From: JBBRMW01 sp965246845
GTDB taxonomy: Bacteria; Chloroflexota; Anaerolineae; Aggregatilineales; UBA2796
Reading direction: 5' to 3'
Assembly: GCA_965246845.1 (NCBI GenBank)
Contig: CBDFFR010000012.1
Coordinates: 1,426,001 to 1,490,000, forward strand
DNA length: 64,000 nucleotides
The translations under genes were made by a program, and so were the position numbers. Numbering within the stretch: the first letter of the stretch is position 1; each line of letters opens with the position of its first letter. Positions 35,721 through 44,489 of the stretch are shown here, piece after piece. The notes beneath the pieces are model-generated. The model saw only the letters and a program-made list of their open reading frames with translations, searched no databases and was not told where the DNA came from.

Positions 35721-36998
35721 ATGCACTTGAAACGGCTTATTGCAATGCTGCTGGCTGTTGTATTCCTCGCTGCGATGGCGGGCGCTGCCTACGCGCAGAA
35801 CGACGCGCCGCCGCTCAAATCCGATACATTCCTCGCCGATGACAGCCTGCTCACGGAGACACCGTGCGGTCCGCCATGCTTCGACAACATCACGCCCGGC
35901 AAGACCACGCTCGAACAGGCAAGCGCGGCGGTCAAAGCAGATACGCGCGTGACGGTTTCCACGCCGGGTAATCCCAGCCTTCGCCTTTCGACGGCGGCGG
36001 GTGTCTCCGTCGTGGACATCTTTGCGGTGAACAATGTCGTTGATACGATCACCGTGCGCCTTGCGCCGAAGATCACCTCAGCGCAGATCATCGCGAAATA
36101 TGGCGAGCCGAAGTACACCATCGTCTCCGATTACACCGCGAAGGAAGTGGCAGTCGGCTTATTCTATTCGGCGAAAGGCGTGATTATTTGGGTCAGCCCC
36201 GGCGACCCGGCCAGCAGCCTCACGCCGGAAAGTCCGGTCGTTTTCGCGACGTATTTCATCCCGGAGAACTTCGAGACGCTGATTCGCAATACCCCATTGA
36301 CCGGGTGGGCGGGCTACGTCGCCTACCAGACGCTGCGCGCAGCAACGCCGATCCGCACGCCGCCCCCGCCGCCGACCATCGCGCCGCTGCCGACTTCCGC
36401 GCCCGCGCAGGGCGACGCCGAATCGCCGTGCTACGTCCTCGAGCCGCCGACCGTCGAACCGATTGCCAACCCGCCACGTACCTTCGCCGCACCCGAACAG
36501 GTGATCGACCCGACGCACACCTACTGCGCGTTCATCGCGACCGAGCGCGGCGTGATCACCGCCGAACTGTACACAAAGGACGCGCCGAAGCACGTCAACA
36601 GCCTCGCCTTCCTCGCCAACAAGGGCTATTATGACGGCGTGACATGGCATCGCGTTATCGCCAATTTCGTCGCACAGACGGGCGACCCGAAGGGCGACGG
36701 CTCCGGCGGTCCCGGCTATACCATCCCGCTAGAGACGAACACCAGCCTGAAATACGACCGCCCCGGCATTCTTGGCATGGCGCGCACCAACGACCCGAAC
36801 TCGGCGGGCAGCCAGTTCTTCATCACCTATGCGCCGCTGCCCAGCCTGAACCCGGCTCCCGGCGGCGGCTACACCATCTTCGGGCGCGTTGTGAAAGGCT
36901 TCTCCGTCGTGCAGATGATCCGCCGGCGTGATCAGGGGCAGCCGCCCGGCGATAAACTGGTCTGGCTGCGCGTGGTGGATGCGAGCGCGAAGCAATAG
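35721..36998 (+). CDS. secreted cyclophilin-type peptidyl-prolyl isomerase
   Basis: 425 residues. A signal peptide (LIAMLLAVVFLAAMAGAAYA) leads to a unique N-terminal domain of about 180 residues with a Cys pair (CGPPCF), a Pro-rich linker, and a cyclophilin domain (about 265-420) with VNSLAFLANKGYYDGVTWHR, FVAQTGDPKGDGSGGPGY and NSAGSQFFITYAPLPSLN. It assists folding outside the cytoplasm. It is longer than standard cyclophilins because of the N-terminal domain. Confidence 0.9.
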   Translation: MHLKRLIAMLLAVVFLAAMAGAAYAQNDAPPLKSDTFLADDSLLTETPCGPPCFDNITPGKTTLEQASAAVKADTRVTVSTPGNPSLRLSTAAGVSVVDIFAVNNVVDTITVRLAPKITSAQIIAKYGEPKYTIVSDYTAKEVAVGLFYSAKGVIIWVSPGDPASSLTPESPVVFATYFIPENFETLIRNTPLTGWAGYVAYQTLRAATPIRTPPPPPTIAPLPTSAPAQGDAESPCYVLEPPTVEPIANPPRTFAAPEQVIDPTHTYCAFIATERGVITAELYTKDAPKHVNSLAFLANKGYYDGVTWHRVIANFVAQTGDPKGDGSGGPGYTIPLETNTSLKYDRPGILGMARTNDPNSAGSQFFITYAPLPSLNPAPGGGYTIFGRVVKGFSVVQMIRRRDQGQPPGDKLVWLRVVDASAKQ

Positions 36999-37006
36999 CA
37001 AATTTA

Positions 37007-37123
37007 TGTAGGGGCGGACCGACGTGTCCGCCCTGCGTTTCTAACAATCGGGTCGGGCAAGCCGCGATCCCTACACCGGAGCGTGCATGTCTTCGTAGGG
37101 GCGGACCCATGGGTCCGCCCTAC
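37007..37123. repeat. three palindromes of the CCCTACA/TGTAGGG family
   Basis: TGTAGGGGCGGACCGACGTG (37007), a GGTCGGGCAAGCC hairpin ending CCCTACAC (37051-37076), and an almost perfect palindrome from GTAGGGGCGGACCC to its complement (37095-37123). They fill the gap between the convergent cyclophilin and tmk genes and may act as bidirectional terminators. Confidence 0.65.
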
Positions 37124-37758
37124 TACAGCCCAACCCACGCGACCGCGGCCAGCACATCCCCCTGCACATCTTGCGCACCGCGCACCGCGTTCACCCGCGC
37201 GAAGCGATCCGGCTCCGCGCTGATCAACTGCTCGTAACCCGCGCGCACCCGCTCATAAAACTCCAGCGCTTCGGCATCCATGCGGTTCCATTCCGCACCG
37301 CGCGCCGCGCCTGCCTTGCGCCGTGCAAGCGCCGTTTCCGCGTCGACATCCAGATAGATCGTCAGGTCCGGGACGAAGCCACCCGTCGCAAAATTTGTGA
37401 TCAATTTCAACATAGCGAGGTCCAGCCCGCGCCCGTAGCCCTGATACGCGAAGGTGCTATCGATGAATCGATCCAGCAACACGATTTGTCCCTCCGCGAG
37501 CGCTGGCCGGACAATTTCCGCGACAAGCTGCGCGCGTGACGAGGCATACAGCAGAAATTCCGTGCGCGGGTCCATACCCGTATTTTTAAGCGAATGCACG
37601 ACCTCGCGCACCTGATCCCCGATGGCCGTCCCGCCCGGTTCGCGCCCGGTCAGCACGCGATAGCCGCGCCCACGCAGCCAATCCGCGAGCAGCGTTACCT
37701 GTGTCGTTTTGCCGCTTCCGTCTGGTCCCTCGAAGGTGATCAGTTTGCCGTTTGCCAT
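37123..37758 (-). CDS. tmk: thymidylate kinase
   Basis: 211 residues; phosphorylates dTMP to dTDP. P-loop FEGPDGSGKTTQ at the start, DR(F/Y)xxST motif as LLDRFIDSTFAYQGYGRGL, and a LID region ARRKAGAARGAEWNRMD. Length is typical. Transcribed away from fabF-thyX; the nearby ThyX supplies its substrate dTMP. Confidence 0.95.
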   Translation of the reverse strand: MANGKLITFEGPDGSGKTTQVTLLADWLRGRGYRVLTGREPGGTAIGDQVREVVHSLKNTGMDPRTEFLLYASSRAQLVAEIVRPALAEGQIVLLDRFIDSTFAYQGYGRGLDLAMLKLITNFATGGFVPDLTIYLDVDAETALARRKAGAARGAEWNRMDAEALEFYERVRAGYEQLISAEPDRFARVNAVRGAQDVQGDVLAAVAWVGL

Positions 37759-37864
37759 GTTTTGCCCGTAACCTGCCGCGCGCCTAAAGGTTATCTAACC
37801 ATATGGACCCGTGCCAACTCTGGCTGATTCGGCTACAATGAGCGCCGCAAGAAGGAACCTTTTT

Positions 37865-39106
37865 ATGAGCAAGCGGATCGTCATCACGGGCATGGGGACG
37901 GTGAACTGTATCGGGACGGGTGCGGAAGCGACTTGGGCGCGCCTTAAGCGTGGCGAAAGCGGGATTAGTTGCCTGGACCGCATCGACACATCCGATATGG
38001 GCATCAAGGCGGCGGGGCAAATCCGCGATTTCGACCCGGTGGCGCTCTTCGGCACGAAGGAAACGCGGCGCATGGACCGCTATTCACAGCTTGCGCTCGC
38101 CTCCGCGCTGCAAGCGTGGGAAATGTCCGGCAACGTCGTCACGCCGGAAAATACCTATGACATTGCGGTGTTGATGAGCGCCGGATTCGGCGGCAGCGAG
38201 ACGCTTGAGAAGAGCTTCATCAGCTTTCTGGAACACGGTCCGTCGAAGGTGCATCCGCTCTCCTTCCCGATCACGCTCAACAGCATGGCGAGCGCGCAAA
38301 CCGCCATGCGGCTCGGTATTCGCGGGATCAATTTTTCTGTATCGTCGGCCTGCGCGACGAGCAGCACCGCCGTCGGCGAAGGTGCGGAGATCATCAAGCG
38401 AGGTGATGCGGAAATCGCAATCGTTGGTGGTAGCGAAGCGGGCATGACTCGCACAGGGCTAGCCGGGCTGGATGCAATGCGAGCGCTCTCCCATTACACG
38501 GGCGACCCGACCAAAGCCAGCCGCCCCTTCGATGGCCTGCGCGATGGCTTTGTGCCATCCGAAGGCGCTGCGGCCCTTGTCCTTGAAAGCTGGGACCACG
38601 CACAGGCGCGCGGCGCGACTATACTGGGTGAACTCGTCGGTTATGGCGCGACCAGCGACGCGGTTCACGTCTCCGCGCCGGATGAGACGGGGGGTGCGCA
38701 GGCCTTCGCGATGACGCGCGCGATGAAGAAGGCCGGAGTCACACCGCAGCAAATCGGCTATATCAACGCGCACGGCACGAGTACCCGCCTGAACGATTTG
38801 ACGGAGACGCGCGCGATCAAGGTTGCGTTCGGCGAACTCGCACACAGCGTCCCGATTAGCAGCACCAAGAGCATGACCGGACACGCCATGAGCGCGGCGG
38901 GCGCGCTCGAAGCGATCATCAGCATTCACGCGATCCGCGACGGCGTGCTGCCGCCGACGATCAATCAGGACCAGCCCGACCCGGAATGTAACCTCGATTA
39001 TCTCCCGAACATACCGCGTCAGCGCGACATCACCTACGCGATGAGCAATTCATTTGGCTTCGGCGGCCACAATAGCGTCCTGATTTTCAAGAAGTATCAG
39101 GCGTAA
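37865..39106 (+). CDS. fabF: beta-ketoacyl-ACP synthase II
   Basis: 413 residues from ATG 37865 (AAGAAGG upstream). Elongating condensing enzyme of fatty-acid synthesis, with the catalytic Cys in VSSACATSSTAVGEG and the two His in INAHGTSTRLND and STKSMTGHAMSAAGALE. The thiolase fold is complete, ending SNSFGFGGHNSVLIF. The stop TAA shares its last base with the next ATG. Confidence 0.95.
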   Translation: MSKRIVITGMGTVNCIGTGAEATWARLKRGESGISCLDRIDTSDMGIKAAGQIRDFDPVALFGTKETRRMDRYSQLALASALQAWEMSGNVVTPENTYDIAVLMSAGFGGSETLEKSFISFLEHGPSKVHPLSFPITLNSMASAQTAMRLGIRGINFSVSSACATSSTAVGEGAEIIKRGDAEIAIVGGSEAGMTRTGLAGLDAMRALSHYTGDPTKASRPFDGLRDGFVPSEGAAALVLESWDHAQARGATILGELVGYGATSDAVHVSAPDETGGAQAFAMTRAMKKAGVTPQQIGYINAHGTSTRLNDLTETRAIKVAFGELAHSVPISSTKSMTGHAMSAAGALEAIISIHAIRDGVLPPTINQDQPDPECNLDYLPNIPRQRDITYAMSNSFGFGGHNSVLIFKKYQA

Positions 39107-39867
39107 TGTCCGAAAACTTGATCGGCAAGCGCGTTCCGGTTCTCGATAAAGGCTGGCTGGAACTCGTCGACTTCATGCCGCATCCGGCGAGCGGCGTCCC
39201 CGGCGATCTCGCGATTGTGAACGCGGCGCGCGTCAGCTTCATGGGCGAGAGCAAGGGACCGGAGAAAGACAAAAAGTTGCTCTTCTACCTGCTACGCCAC
39301 CGCCATACCAGCCCCTTCGAGATGGTGGAATTCAAATTCAGGATGAACGCGCCGCTCGTGACGTATTGGCATCTGGTGCGCCATCGCACGCTCTCCGTAA
39401 ATTCGCAGAGTGGCCGCTATACCGAATTCGAGGAAGATACATTTTACGTTCCATCGGTGTGGCGGCGGCAGGCCGCCAGCAACAAGCAGGCAAGCGACGG
39501 ACAGCTAGACGCCGCCACAAATGCCGACCTGACGGCGAAATTGCTTGCACATTATGAGCGTTCATATTCACTCTATCAGGAAGCGTTGAATGCAGGCGTC
39601 GCGCGCGAAATGGCGCGGCTGTTCCTGCCCGGTTTCAGCGTCTACTATACCTGGGTCGTGAAGGTGGACGCGCATAATTTAATGAATTTTCTGCGGCTGC
39701 GTATGGCGAGCGACGCGCAGTATGAAATCCGCGTGTATGCGGAAGCGATCTATCGCGAGTTTTTCAAGCCGCTCTTGCCCTGGACGGCGGAAGCATTCGA
39801 GCAGTTCAATTTGAATTCGGCGTCTCAGGACAAGCAAGAAGGCGTCACTACCCTGCCTGCGGAATAG
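39106..39867 (+). CDS. thyX: flavin-dependent thymidylate synthase
   Basis: 253 residues; makes dTMP from dUMP using FAD and methylene-tetrahydrofolate. The signature RHRTLSVNSQSGRY is exact for the RHRx7S motif. It is translationally coupled to fabF (TAATG). The 3' end overlaps the convergent glycosyltransferase gene by 20 bases. Confidence 0.95.
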   Translation: MSENLIGKRVPVLDKGWLELVDFMPHPASGVPGDLAIVNAARVSFMGESKGPEKDKKLLFYLLRHRHTSPFEMVEFKFRMNAPLVTYWHLVRHRTLSVNSQSGRYTEFEEDTFYVPSVWRRQAASNKQASDGQLDAATNADLTAKLLAHYERSYSLYQEALNAGVAREMARLFLPGFSVYYTWVVKVDAHNLMNFLRLRMASDAQYEIRVYAEAIYREFFKPLLPWTAEAFEQFNLNSASQDKQEGVTTLPAE

Positions 39868-41035
39868 CCTTTACATTCTGAAATATTATTCGCTGACGTT
39901 TAACTAACCCAATCCGCGCGACTTGCACAATCTGATAGCCGAGCAGCACGAGAATCGAGGCATGAAGTACCCCATGTGCGATCAGACCCTGTGTCAACTG
40001 AAAACGGTCGAGCTGAATTATCATTAGCACGAAGATGCACCACACAACGGCAGGTATGCGCAGCCTCGCCCATCCCATCCAGAGGAGCATTGGTAGCAAC
40101 ACTACCGCAAAATGGTGATACCACATCACGTTTGGGTAGATCACCATCACAAGACAAAACGTGATGAACGTGGGCGTTTTGCTGCGCGTGATGACAGTCA
40201 GCAGGCCGCTTACGAGTAACACGCCGAGCATGTACAACGTCAAAGCCTGCTGCGCAACCTGCATCCAATCGGGCGACAGCCAGCCATGCCACACGAGACG
40301 CGAAACAAGACTCTGTGATTCGGGAAACTGGGCTAACAGCCACTGGACCATCTCGCTGTACGATATAAACAAATTGAAGCCGTAACGCGCGCCGGTGATG
40401 AAGCCGAAGACGATCACGGATGCTACTGTTCCGAGCAGCGCCCGCCCATCGCGCGTCACAAGGAAATAGCCAACTAGCAAGAATGGACTAAGTTTGATTA
40501 AAATCGCGATGCCAAGCGCTATCCCCGCACAAAATGGTCGTTTTTCCTGCCAGATAAAGACCAAACACAACATGAACATCGTCAGCACATTAACTTGGCC
40601 GACTTGCAGCACTTCCAAAAATGGACTGAAAATCAGCGCAATCGGCAGCCACCACCACAATTGATCGAGTCGATACCCAAAGTGATGGATGAGCAGGACG
40701 ACCATACCAGCGACAAGCAAAATATTGACTGCAATGAAAAACCCGATTTGTGCGTGATACGGTGATATGGTAAAGGGTTCCAAAAACAAGAGCGACGGCG
40801 GCGGGTACAAATAGCCTAATCCGATGTTTTGAACACCATAAGGGTCGACACCATTCCTCGCATCGTTCAACGCACGCGAATAAACCTTGAAATCGAAGAA
40901 CATTCCGCTAGGGAGCGGCATTCCTTCTGCGAGGCGGAGTTCGGTCATCATACCGACAGTCATAAAGATGAGTACGCCGACGACGATTGACGCATTTAAT
41001 AACGTGCGCCGTTGAACAGAAATGGTGAGCGGCAT
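39848..41035 (-). CDS. GT87/DUF2029-family polyprenyl-phosphate mannosyltransferase-like membrane protein
   Basis: 395 residues with about ten membrane segments. An acidic-aromatic loop near the start (FFDFKVYSRALNDARNGVDPYG, then YLYPPPSLLFLEPF) is typical of GT-C fold GT87 enzymes that use lipid-linked sugars. The donor is unknown. GC content is lower than in the flanking genes. Confidence 0.75.
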   Translation of the reverse strand: MPLTISVQRRTLLNASIVVGVLIFMTVGMMTELRLAEGMPLPSGMFFDFKVYSRALNDARNGVDPYGVQNIGLGYLYPPPSLLFLEPFTISPYHAQIGFFIAVNILLVAGMVVLLIHHFGYRLDQLWWWLPIALIFSPFLEVLQVGQVNVLTMFMLCLVFIWQEKRPFCAGIALGIAILIKLSPFLLVGYFLVTRDGRALLGTVASVIVFGFITGARYGFNLFISYSEMVQWLLAQFPESQSLVSRLVWHGWLSPDWMQVAQQALTLYMLGVLLVSGLLTVITRSKTPTFITFCLVMVIYPNVMWYHHFAVVLLPMLLWMGWARLRIPAVVWCIFVLMIIQLDRFQLTQGLIAHGVLHASILVLLGYQIVQVARIGLVKRQRIIFQNVKAIPQAG

Positions 41036-41125
41036 TGTTGAAAGTTTCCGGTTCAGCTTTGCTTATCATTATATCCGCAATATAGTTTCTTACCGTGCCG
41101 CTGAGGATAGAGTCGGTCGAGCAAT

Positions 41126-41767
41126 TTAGTTCGAATTCATCACCACAGGTCTAATCTTCGCAAGCATAACATCGAGAGGCCAGTTAATGATGACGGCAAG
41201 CATGGGTGCGTAGCGCATCAGCACGTAATTGACTGGTCCAACGGTGATTGCTATCCATGTAATGAAACTTACAAATATAAACGAGAAGATACTCGACTCA
41301 GGTGAGTTTCGTGGATCGGTCAGGCCAGCATATGCTTGTACCATCTGCGACAACGCTAAATAAGGAGGGAATAATTCAAGTAGAAAAGCTGTAATTAGAA
41401 TCCGTAAAGCGCGCGCTGATCTACGAGTTCTCTCTGTTTGCATCGAGTTACGAGGCGCAAAATTGAGGGTCAACAGAAGCGCACTCAAATACAAGGTGCT
41501 TGCTGACAACGGATTGCTCACAAGGTCTGGTAAAAGGAAGAGGGATGCGCCACAGCTAATGATGCAAAACGTACCGACGACGACAATCATGATAATAAAA
41601 TAGCGTGCTTCTGCTGGATTGCTTGTCAGATACCGCTCATAACGTGGGTAGTTATAGCCTTCGTTTTGTAGAATACGAACGTATCGAGGTAGGCGAAACG
41701 ATATTGCAAGCTGCCATGAACCTGCACAAAAGAGAAATAAAAAGAGGAAAAACTCGCCAGTTGACAT
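41126..41767 (-). CDS. integral membrane protein, unknown function
   Basis: 213 residues with about six hydrophobic segments (FFLFLFLFCAGSWQLA, FIIMIVVVGTFCIISCGASL, and others). AT-rich relative to the window, with no motif I can name. It sits alone between the GT87 gene and a secreted hypothetical protein. Confidence 0.5.
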   Translation of the reverse strand: MSTGEFFLFLFLFCAGSWQLAISFRLPRYVRILQNEGYNYPRYERYLTSNPAEARYFIIMIVVVGTFCIISCGASLFLLPDLVSNPLSASTLYLSALLLTLNFAPRNSMQTERTRRSARALRILITAFLLELFPPYLALSQMVQAYAGLTDPRNSPESSIFSFIFVSFITWIAITVGPVNYVLMRYAPMLAVIINWPLDVMLAKIRPVVMNSN

Positions 41768-41800
41768 GGCCGATCATTTCTCGTCAGCAATCAAACAAGT

Positions 41801-42448
41801 TTACCTCGGAGTAGCAATGGCTGTTGCTAACGTCAGGTTTACGGCAAACGACTCAATAAATTTCGCGATCCGCGCCTGATCCACATACCCCTTCGGATAC
41901 AACGCAACCATCTGATACGTCACCTGCCGCGCCACCCACACGCGCCCGCGCAGCGCCTTCTCCACACCTTCGGCGTTCACTTCCGCGCCGGAGAGCGCAC
42001 CGAGCGTCACATCCTTATAGACCGGGTTCGCGACGGGTTGCCCACGCACCAGCGAGCGCTTTGCGCCATCCAGCACCAACACTTTCGCGAGGTCGAACGC
42101 CGCAGCGGGCAGCTTATCTGCATAGTTGACATACGCCGCCGCATAATCCACCCCGTCTACGGTAGTTTGATACGTGATGATCTGGATTTCACCGAAGGGA
42201 ACCGCGTTCGCCTTGCGGATCACGCGCTCTGGTGAACAGGGAAACCACGCAGAGAAGCCTTCCGCCGCGAACGTGACTACGCCCGGAACACATACGGCGC
42301 TCTCCGATGTCGCCCCGGAAGTCGGCGCACGGGTCGCGACAGGTGGTGTTGCAGGCGCAAGCACGCGGTTCGGGTTGCTCGCGAATTGCAGCACGCCAAG
42401 CACGATGCAAACCGCAAGCGCAGCGAGTCCCCATTTCGGAAACTTCAT
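41801..42448 (-). CDS. membrane-anchored hypothetical protein
   Basis: 215 residues. An N-terminal anchor or signal (WGLAALAVCIVLGVLQFA) is followed by a Thr/Pro/Ala-rich spacer and a globular domain beginning VVTFAAEGFSAWFPCSPERV, which resembles periplasmic domains found in several bacterial hypotheticals (AEGFSVxFP). It is 20 bases downstream of sufU on the same strand and may be the last gene of that operon. Confidence 0.6.
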   Translation of the reverse strand: MKFPKWGLAALAVCIVLGVLQFASNPNRVLAPATPPVATRAPTSGATSESAVCVPGVVTFAAEGFSAWFPCSPERVIRKANAVPFGEIQIITYQTTVDGVDYAAAYVNYADKLPAAAFDLAKVLVLDGAKRSLVRGQPVANPVYKDVTLGALSGAEVNAEGVEKALRGRVWVARQVTYQMVALYPKGYVDQARIAKFIESFAVNLTLATAIATPR

Positions 42449-42468
42449 AGGATGAAGCCCAACCTTCG

Positions 42469-42904
42469 CTAGAAGGTCAGAACTTCCTCGTCCTGCTTCG
42501 TGCTGCCCGCTTCCGCGCGCTCCGCTTCCAGCTTACGCTTGGCGGCCTTGACCGTGTTGAGCGCGAGCGTGGCACAGCGCAGCCGATTAATCACGACCTC
42601 GCGCCCCAAATCCTCGATGAACGCTTCATGGTCCAGCGCTTCGACTTCCGCGAGAGTCATGCCGATGATCTGCTCGCTCAGGATCGAGGCCGCCGCCTGG
42701 CTGATCGTGCAGCCTTCGCCCTCGAACATCACGTCCGCGATGCGGTCATCCGGTCCTTCGACCTTGATTTGCGCGAGGATCAGGTCGCCGCAGCCGGGGT
42801 TGCCGCCGCGCAGCGTCACGCTTGCGTCGTGCATCTCGCCCCCGGTGACGCGGGTTCTCGTAGTGGTCGAGGATATTGTCGATGAATGCCTGTCGGTCGA
42901 ACAT
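42469..42904 (-). CDS. sufU: SufU/IscU-like Fe-S scaffold, frameshifted as sequenced
   Basis: Start ATG 42904 (GAAGGAGA upstream) reads MFDRQAFIDNILDHYENPRH. The reading frame must then shift by +1 within a run of five C (42839-42843, G on the coding strand) to continue as EMHDASVTLRGGNPGCGDLI, through GCTISQAAASI, to RLRCATLALNTV. The three conserved Cys of SufU (NPGCGD, GEGCTIS, RLRCATL) are all present, so the gene was functional until the one-base insertion or the insertion is a sequence error. SufU accepts sulfur from SufS and delivers it to SufBCD. Confidence 0.88.
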
Positions 42905-43028
42905 TTTGTCTCCTTCGAGAAGGAATAAGCTATAAGGCATAAAGTATAGGCCAAATCAAAGACCTATGACGGTCATTTTTCGCCTTTTGCCTTCCTGCTT
43001 ATACCTTATACCTTACCGCTTATACCTA

Positions 43029-43901
43029 CTACTTTTCTATCGGCGCACCCACCAAATTACCCCACTCCGTCCACGAGCCATCGTAGTTACGGACATCCGG
43101 GTAGCCGAGCAGATAGCTCAGGACGAACCATGTGTGCGAAGAGCGCTCCCCGATGCGGCAGTAGGCGATGATCTCCTGATCCGGCTTGAGACCTTCGCGC
43201 CCTTCGTAGATTTTACGCAAATCCTCAGCGGATTTGAAAGTCCCGTCTTCGTTGACGGCCTGCGCCCAAGGAACATTCCGAGCGCCGGGGATATGCCCGC
43301 CGCGCGTCGCGCCTTCGTTCGGGTAGGCTTCCATATGCAGCAATTCGCCACTATATTCCTTCGGGCTGCGCACATCGACCAGCGCGCCGTTGTTCGTCAG
43401 ATGCTGAAACACCTGATCGCGGAAGGCACGGATTTTGTTATCCGAACGCTCCTGCGCTTTATACTGAGAGGGCGCGAAGACGGGCTTTTCTTTCGTGAGT
43501 TCGCGTCCTTCCGCGATCCATTTGGTGCGCCCGCCATCCATGATCTTCGCGTTGCTGTGGCCGAAAAGCTGGAACACCCAGAAGGCATACGTCGCCCACC
43601 AGTTATTCTTGTCGCCATAGAACACGACGGTCGTATCGTTGGTGATCCCGTAGCGGCTCATAAGCGCCTCGAAGTTGGGACGGTCCAGATAGTCACGGCG
43701 CAGCTTATCGTTGAGGTCCGCTTGCCAATCGATCTGGATCGCGCCGGGGATGTGACCCTGCTCATAGAGCAGAATATCCTCATTCGATTCCACGATGCGA
43801 ATATTTGGGTCGTTGCGGTGTGCGGCGACCCATTCCGTGCTGACCAGCGAATCGGGGTGCGCGTAGCCTTTGACTTCAATTGTTGGGGAAGGTACGTTCA
43901 T
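43029..43901 (-). CDS. two-domain rhodanese, thiosulfate/mercaptopyruvate sulfurtransferase
   Basis: 290 residues from ATG 43901 (GAGGAG upstream). The N-terminal inactive rhodanese domain (LVSTEWVAAHRNDPNIRIVE, HIPGAIQIDW) is followed by a C-terminal catalytic domain with the persulfide Cys in IIAYCRIGERSSHTW (active loop CRIGERS). It transfers sulfane sulfur to a thiol acceptor. It lies inside the suf operon between the STAS-like gene and sufU. A poly-cysteine leader ORF and a terminator/antiterminator lie directly upstream, so expression is probably attenuated when cysteine is plentiful (inference). Confidence 0.9.
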   Translation of the reverse strand: MNVPSPTIEVKGYAHPDSLVSTEWVAAHRNDPNIRIVESNEDILLYEQGHIPGAIQIDWQADLNDKLRRDYLDRPNFEALMSRYGITNDTTVVFYGDKNNWWATYAFWVFQLFGHSNAKIMDGGRTKWIAEGRELTKEKPVFAPSQYKAQERSDNKIRAFRDQVFQHLTNNGALVDVRSPKEYSGELLHMEAYPNEGATRGGHIPGARNVPWAQAVNEDGTFKSAEDLRKIYEGREGLKPDQEIIAYCRIGERSSHTWFVLSYLLGYPDVRNYDGSWTEWGNLVGAPIEK

Positions 43902-43942
43902 TTTGAAACTCCTCGATTGGAAAACCATAGGTGCGATGCAAC

Positions 43943-43967
43943 AAAAAAGGCGCTTGTGCTGCGCCTT
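43943..43967 (-). terminator. attenuator terminator upstream of the rhodanese gene
   Basis: On the minus strand AAGGCGC, a 7-base loop AGCACAA and GCGCCTT form a perfect stem, with a run of six T starting inside the 3' arm. It lies 41 bases before the rhodanese start and 28 bases after the leader-peptide stop. The loop and the last two bases of the 5' arm are also the partner of the antiterminator arm at 43986-43992. Confidence 0.85.
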
Positions 43968-43992
43968 CGGATGGAAAACAGGGAAGCAGCAC
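43956..43992 (-). promoter_or_regulatory. antiterminator hairpin competing with the attenuator
   Basis: GTGCTGC (43992-43986, minus strand), three bases after the leader stop codon, is exactly complementary to GCAGCAC (43962-43956), which spans the terminator 5' arm end and loop. Both hairpins cannot form together. A ribosome reaching the leader stop would cover GTGCTGC and favour termination; one stalled on upstream Cys codons would free it and favour read-through. Confidence 0.75.
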
Positions 43993-43995
43993 CGG

Positions 43996-44058
43996 TTAGC
44001 AGTGCGGAATGCACATGCACGAACAGCAGACCCGACAGACGCAGCGCATATCGATCAT
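43996..44058 (-). CDS. poly-cysteine leader peptide (20 aa)
   Basis: A 20-codon ORF starts at ATG 44058, overlapping the TGA of the STAS-like gene (ATGA), and stops with TAA at 43996-43998. The peptide ends MRCVCRVCCSCMCIPHC and has seven Cys (five TGC, two TGT codons), far above chance. A second ATG three codons in (44049) could be the true start. Terminator and antiterminator elements follow immediately, then the rhodanese gene. Poly-Cys short ORFs acting as cysteine-responsive attenuators upstream of sulfurtransferase genes are known in mycobacteria. Here the same design is embedded in a suf operon. Function is inferred from architecture. Confidence 0.78.
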   Translation of the reverse strand: MIDMRCVCRVCCSCMCIPHC

Positions 44059-44456
44059 TGCGCGGTTGGCTTCGCAAGCTGTTCATTGGCATAGGCGAGC
44101 GCTTCCTCGACAGTCGCGTACAATGGGAATTTCAGCTTGCCATACTGTTCCTGCTCGAACGCTTTGATGCCAAGCGTGACGAGTTCATCCGTCCCGACGG
44201 CGATGCTGATAATGCGTGGATCGGCCATCGTGCCGGGTGCTTTGCGGGACTGGCTCGACATCGCAGTGACCAAATCCCCAAAAGTCATCTTCATCTTGCG
44301 AATATCGAAGATGACATACACACCGCTTGTGTCCGCGCCGATTTTCGCATCGACCGCCTGGGCAAGCGTGATGTTGTCTACACCGACAACATAATCATCG
44401 CCGACGGTCGTGATGAGAATTGGCTTGCCTTCAAGACGTTCGACAGTGAATTTCAT
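44055..44456 (-). CDS. STAS/SpoIIAA-like small protein
   Basis: 133 residues from ATG 44456 (MKFTVERLEGKPILITTVGD). Alternating strands and helices, with GVYVIFDIRKMKMTFGDLVTAM followed by a C-terminal FPLYATVEEALAYANEQLA, suggest a SpoIIAA/STAS-like fold often used in regulation. It lies 33 bases after sufD and its stop overlaps the leader-peptide start. No phosphorylatable Ser can be assigned. Role in Fe-S assembly unknown. Confidence 0.55.
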   Translation of the reverse strand: MKFTVERLEGKPILITTVGDDYVVGVDNITLAQAVDAKIGADTSGVYVIFDIRKMKMTFGDLVTAMSSQSRKAPGTMADPRIISIAVGTDELVTLGIKAFEQEQYGKLKFPLYATVEEALAYANEQLAKPTAQ

Positions 44457-44489
44457 GATCAACTACCTTGTTGGTTTGAAACACTGGGT

